Shown: positions 6,581 through 8,193 of the stretch, piece by piece
How the letters are laid out: each line of letters starts with the position of its first letter
Position numbering within the stretch: position 1 is the stretch's first letter
Origin: Porticoccaceae bacterium
Lineage (GTDB): Bacteria; Pseudomonadota; Gammaproteobacteria; Pseudomonadales; Porticoccaceae
DNA: 8,193 nucleotides
NCBI GenBank assembly: GCA_002591625.1
Contig: PCDB01000042.1
Span: 6,070 to 14,262 of the forward strand
Direction of reading: 5' to 3'
Program-made: the position numbers and the translations under genes
The notes under the pieces: model-generated
The model's database searches: none
What the model was told of the DNA's origin: nothing
What the model saw: only the letters and a program-made list of their open reading frames with translations

Positions 6581-6634
6581 ATTTACCCACACTAATATGC
6601 TGCGAGCCTCGCAATGAAGTATTCTTGGGTAAAT
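6581..6634. repeat. Nested inverted repeat after the operon
   Basis: ATTTACCCA (6581-6589) pairs perfectly with TGGGTAAAT (6626-6634). Inside lies a second short hairpin, TGCGA-GCC-TCGCA (6601-6613). No T-run follows on the + strand and only a short AATTTT follows on the - strand, so it is not a textbook intrinsic terminator. It could be a transcription boundary, a protein-binding site or a structured element, placed 20 bases after the SDR stop. Confidence 0.5.
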
Positions 6635-6667
6635 CTCAGATATGGATATAGCTAACGGTATATAGCA

Positions 6668-7021
6668 ATGAATGTATCAAACTCACTCCCAAAAACCTTC
6701 CTAATTTTCGGCATTCTCCTACTAGGAGTCCTTTATGTCCTAGCAACCTTAATCACCTTTGTACCCATAACAGCATTAATAAATGATGTCGTGTTAGAAA
6801 GAGAGATCTTGTTACATTGGTTATACATTAAGGGTGGAATAGCTTTGATGGGCTGCTTAACTGCTATAGGTTTTGTATTGAGGAAGATCTGGTTTGTTGG
6901 TAAAGATTATGAAGGTAATAAGCTTTGGGTCTATCTGGCCATCAGCTTTATTGTCTCTGTGTCTGTCCTTTTATTTTTAATAAATCTTATATTGTTGGCT
7001 TTGGTGTTAAATCCTGATTAA
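6668..7021 (+). CDS. Small three-helix membrane protein, function unknown
   Basis: I do not recognise a family for this 117-residue, very hydrophobic protein. Membrane segments are visible at about residues 10-33, 51-71 and 87-113. The only strongly charged parts are the loop VVLEREI (41-47) and the loop from LRKIW to DYEGNK (71-85), which is probably cytoplasmic. No catalytic motif is seen and a cleavable signal peptide is unlikely. The ATG at 6668 lacks a clear Shine-Dalgarno, and a later ATG is possible but would cut into the first helix. It stands apart from the glycan operon (106 bases, with an inverted repeat between), so it is probably transcribed separately. Its 3' end lies about 30 bases from the point where recognisable integrase homology stops on the other strand, so it may be cargo or flank joined by the deletion that truncated the integrase. 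Confidence 0.5.
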   Translation: MNVSNSLPKTFLIFGILLLGVLYVLATLITFVPITALINDVVLEREILLHWLYIKGGIALMGCLTAIGFVLRKIWFVGKDYEGNKLWVYLAISFIVSVSVLLFLINLILLALVLNPD

Positions 7022-7049
7022 CCCAGTGCATGCATCCAATCATGCTCAA

Positions 7050-8006
7050 TCTGCTCCATTTATTGATCGCAGTGGATGCGGAGTTAGAATTACAGCGTTC
7101 TTCATTAGTGTGTCTAGGGAAGCAATACGAGCCCTCACAATGCTTTTTAAGACGTTTGGCAGCCCAAAGTGATGTATCAACAAGTGTGATCTTTCGTTCA
7201 CTAGAAGCTGTTTTAAGGCGTCTGTGAGGATGTGGTCTTATATGAAGATAGGGTAGGGGAGTTTCTAGCTTTATATCATCAGTCATTAAACCGGCAGCTT
7301 CAGATAAACGAAGACCAGTATCCGTTATCAAAGCTACAAGCCATCTAATATCATCATCTATTGAATAACATTCCTTTTTGAGTTTAAGGAGGTTATGTTC
7401 AGAAACAGGCCTTCTCTTTTTAGCTGCAAGGTCAGTAGGGATATAAACTTTTGAAAAAGGATTTTAGATGTCCAAACCCTTTTCCCTTATTGTTACGTTG
7501 ATAACTGCTTTTATACCCGCAAATAACCTTTTCAAAGGACTATTAGTCAAACCTTTATCCATCAACCAGGATCTAAAGATGGTGGCATCTTTTGTTGAAT
7601 AACAATCAAGTGGTCTTAATCCAAGACATTTTATGAGATAACCAATATACCTTTCAGCGGTGGTAATGAAGAGTTTCTTTTTATCTTTTCCTACCACTGC
7701 AAAATAAATCTGCAAAGCTTCCTCTATTGTTAGTGCAGAGGAGTTATAAACATCCCCATTGGAGCAGAGAAGGTGGGCTGCTGGTATATCAACTGTGTTC
7801 AATCTCAAACCCAACCAATAGTAGTCTAGCTTTGCAGAATAATTAGAAGCTGCTTGATTAGCAGAACGCAAACAACTGGTCTTCAGAGATTGAACGATTC
7901 TAGGTCTGGTATAAAAAGATCTCAGATCAACAGGAACTGATCTTGAAAAGTAATAGATATTGTCTTTCTGATAGGTATATTTAAGATGCCTTAAATGTCT
8001 ACTCAT
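7050..8006 (-). pseudogene. Inactivated tyrosine recombinase (phage/island integrase)
   Basis: The gene starts at ATG 8006 with AAGGAG 10 bases upstream. The N-terminal part matches DUF6538-type integrases: NIYYFSRSVPVDLR, then RIVQSLKT, and KLDYYW. A SAM-like core-binding domain follows (from LTIEEALQIYF). An in-frame TAA at 7464-7466 interrupts it between GLDI and NPFSKVYIP. The same frame then continues without a shift, so a CAA-to-TAA change is the simplest cause. Beyond it lies the catalytic domain start: TDTGLRLSEAAGL with the first catalytic Arg, and LKTASSERKI with the beta-hairpin Lys. Homology ends near NSASTAINKW at about 7056. The HxxR and nucleophilic Tyr regions are missing, and the open frame runs to 6987 through unrelated sequence. 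Two independent lesions make it non-functional. Its position just past the tRNA-Arg 3' end, on the same strand, is typical of an integrase of an element inserted there. Confidence 0.8.
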
Positions 8007-8018
8007 TTGTCTACTGCT

Positions 8019-8054
8019 CCTTGCTAAATCTGGAAGAATCCAGAGCTAGCAAGG
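8019..8054 (-). promoter_or_regulatory. Stable hairpin in the integrase leader, overlapping its ribosome site
   Basis: CCTTGCTA (8019-8026) pairs perfectly with TAGCAAGG (8047-8054). Inside, TCTGG (8029-8033) pairs with CCAGA (8040-8044) across a 6-base loop. In the - strand transcript the 3' arm of the stem contains the AAGG of the integrase Shine-Dalgarno AAGGAG, so the structure could hide it. There is no U-run, so it is not a simple terminator. It might instead be a recombinase or regulator binding site. Confidence 0.5.
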
Positions 8055-8080
8055 CCTGTAGAGCTTTTAACATTAAAATT

Positions 8081-8157
8081 TGGCGCACCCGGAGAGATTC
8101 GAACTCCCGACCAAGTGGTTCGAAGCCACCTACTCTATCCAGCTGAGCTACGGGCGC
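8081..8157 (-). tRNA. tRNA-Arg(UCG)
   Basis: A complete 77-base cloverleaf with encoded CCA is readable on the - strand. The acceptor GCGCCCG pairs with CGGGTGC (one G-U). The D-arm is GCTC/GAGT, the anticodon stem GGTGG/CCACT, and the loop CTTCGAA gives anticodon TCG (8121-8123 as CGA on the + strand). The T-arm is GGGAG-TTCGAAT-CTCTC. It decodes CGA and related Arg codons. The intact 3' end, followed at once by AT-rich DNA and an integrase gene, fits use of this tRNA as an attachment site. I found no second copy of its 3' end elsewhere in the window. Confidence 0.95.
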
Positions 8158-8165
8158 ACGCGATT

Positions 8166-8171
8166 ATTATA
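8166..8171 (-). promoter_or_regulatory. -10 box of the tRNA-Arg promoter
   Basis: On the - strand a perfect TATAAT lies 8 bases upstream of the tRNA 5' end. A -35 box with normal spacing would fall at the very edge of the window (about 8189 onward), so it cannot be judged. Confidence 0.5.
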
Positions 8172-8193
8172 CTTTAGAAATGTTTTTTTATAT

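Noticed and set aside
6581..6634. Integron attC site
   Set aside because: The arms do not fit the GTTRRRY/RYYYAAC core rules and no integron integrase or cassette array is seen.
7030..7227. A 65-residue + strand frame
   Set aside because: It is antisense to clear integrase homology and has no family resemblance or ribosome site.
8019..8054. Rho-independent terminator of the tRNA
   Set aside because: No U-run follows the stem on either strand.
1..8080. Second copy of the tRNA-Arg 3' end (attR) in the window
   Set aside because: Reading for CGGAGAGATTCGAACTC or its complement gave no other copy by eye; the far end, if present, lies outside.

Overview
The window looks like part of a moderately AT-rich chromosome of a Pseudomonadota bacterium. 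A marine gammaproteobacterium is my best guess, from the tRNA-Arg(UCG) type, the integrase family and the surface-glycan style of the gene cluster. No sequence here fixes the species, so this remains inference.

Left part (1-1150): a small four-helix membrane protein (18-437) is followed by about 700 bases without an intact gene. This gap starts with a decayed MORN-repeat coding remnant whose frame is broken by what looks like a 2-base deletion. It continues with only short, doubtful antisense reading frames.

Centre (1151-6561): a glycan cluster, all on the + strand. It begins with a 758-residue TPR protein carrying a C-terminal glycosyltransferase-like domain, an architecture like the flagellin glycosyltransferase FlmG. 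Next comes the wreck of a KdsC-like HAD phosphatase gene (3445-3780) that still has its ribosome binding site. Four tightly packed genes follow: a YjbQ-family protein, a CMP-sugar (acylneuraminate-type) cytidylyltransferase, a DRE-TIM metallolyase/aldolase related to 4-hydroxy-2-oxovalerate aldolase, and a short-chain dehydrogenase. The spacings are 1 base, a 4-base overlap and an 8-base overlap, with GTG and TTG starts, so these four are almost certainly one translationally coupled operon. Read together, they suggest synthesis and CMP activation of an acidic keto-sugar that the TPR glycosyltransferase attaches to a protein, possibly flagellin. No NeuB/KdsA-type PEP-dependent synthase is visible. 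The DRE-TIM aldolase could supply the carbon-carbon bond-forming step instead, and this is the most interesting hypothesis in the window.

Right part (6562-8193): a nested inverted repeat, then a small three-helix membrane protein (6668-7021). After these comes a dead tyrosine-recombinase (integrase) gene on the - strand, with an in-frame TAA and without its C-terminal catalytic His/Arg/Tyr region. It lies downstream of the 3' end of a complete tRNA-Arg(UCG) gene (8081-8157), the classic layout of an island or prophage inserted at a tRNA. A strong hairpin between the tRNA and the integrase overlaps the integrase ribosome binding site. The scars in this window (MORN, KdsC-like and integrase remnants) point to an old integrated region now decaying, with the four-gene glycan operon and the TPR gene kept open.
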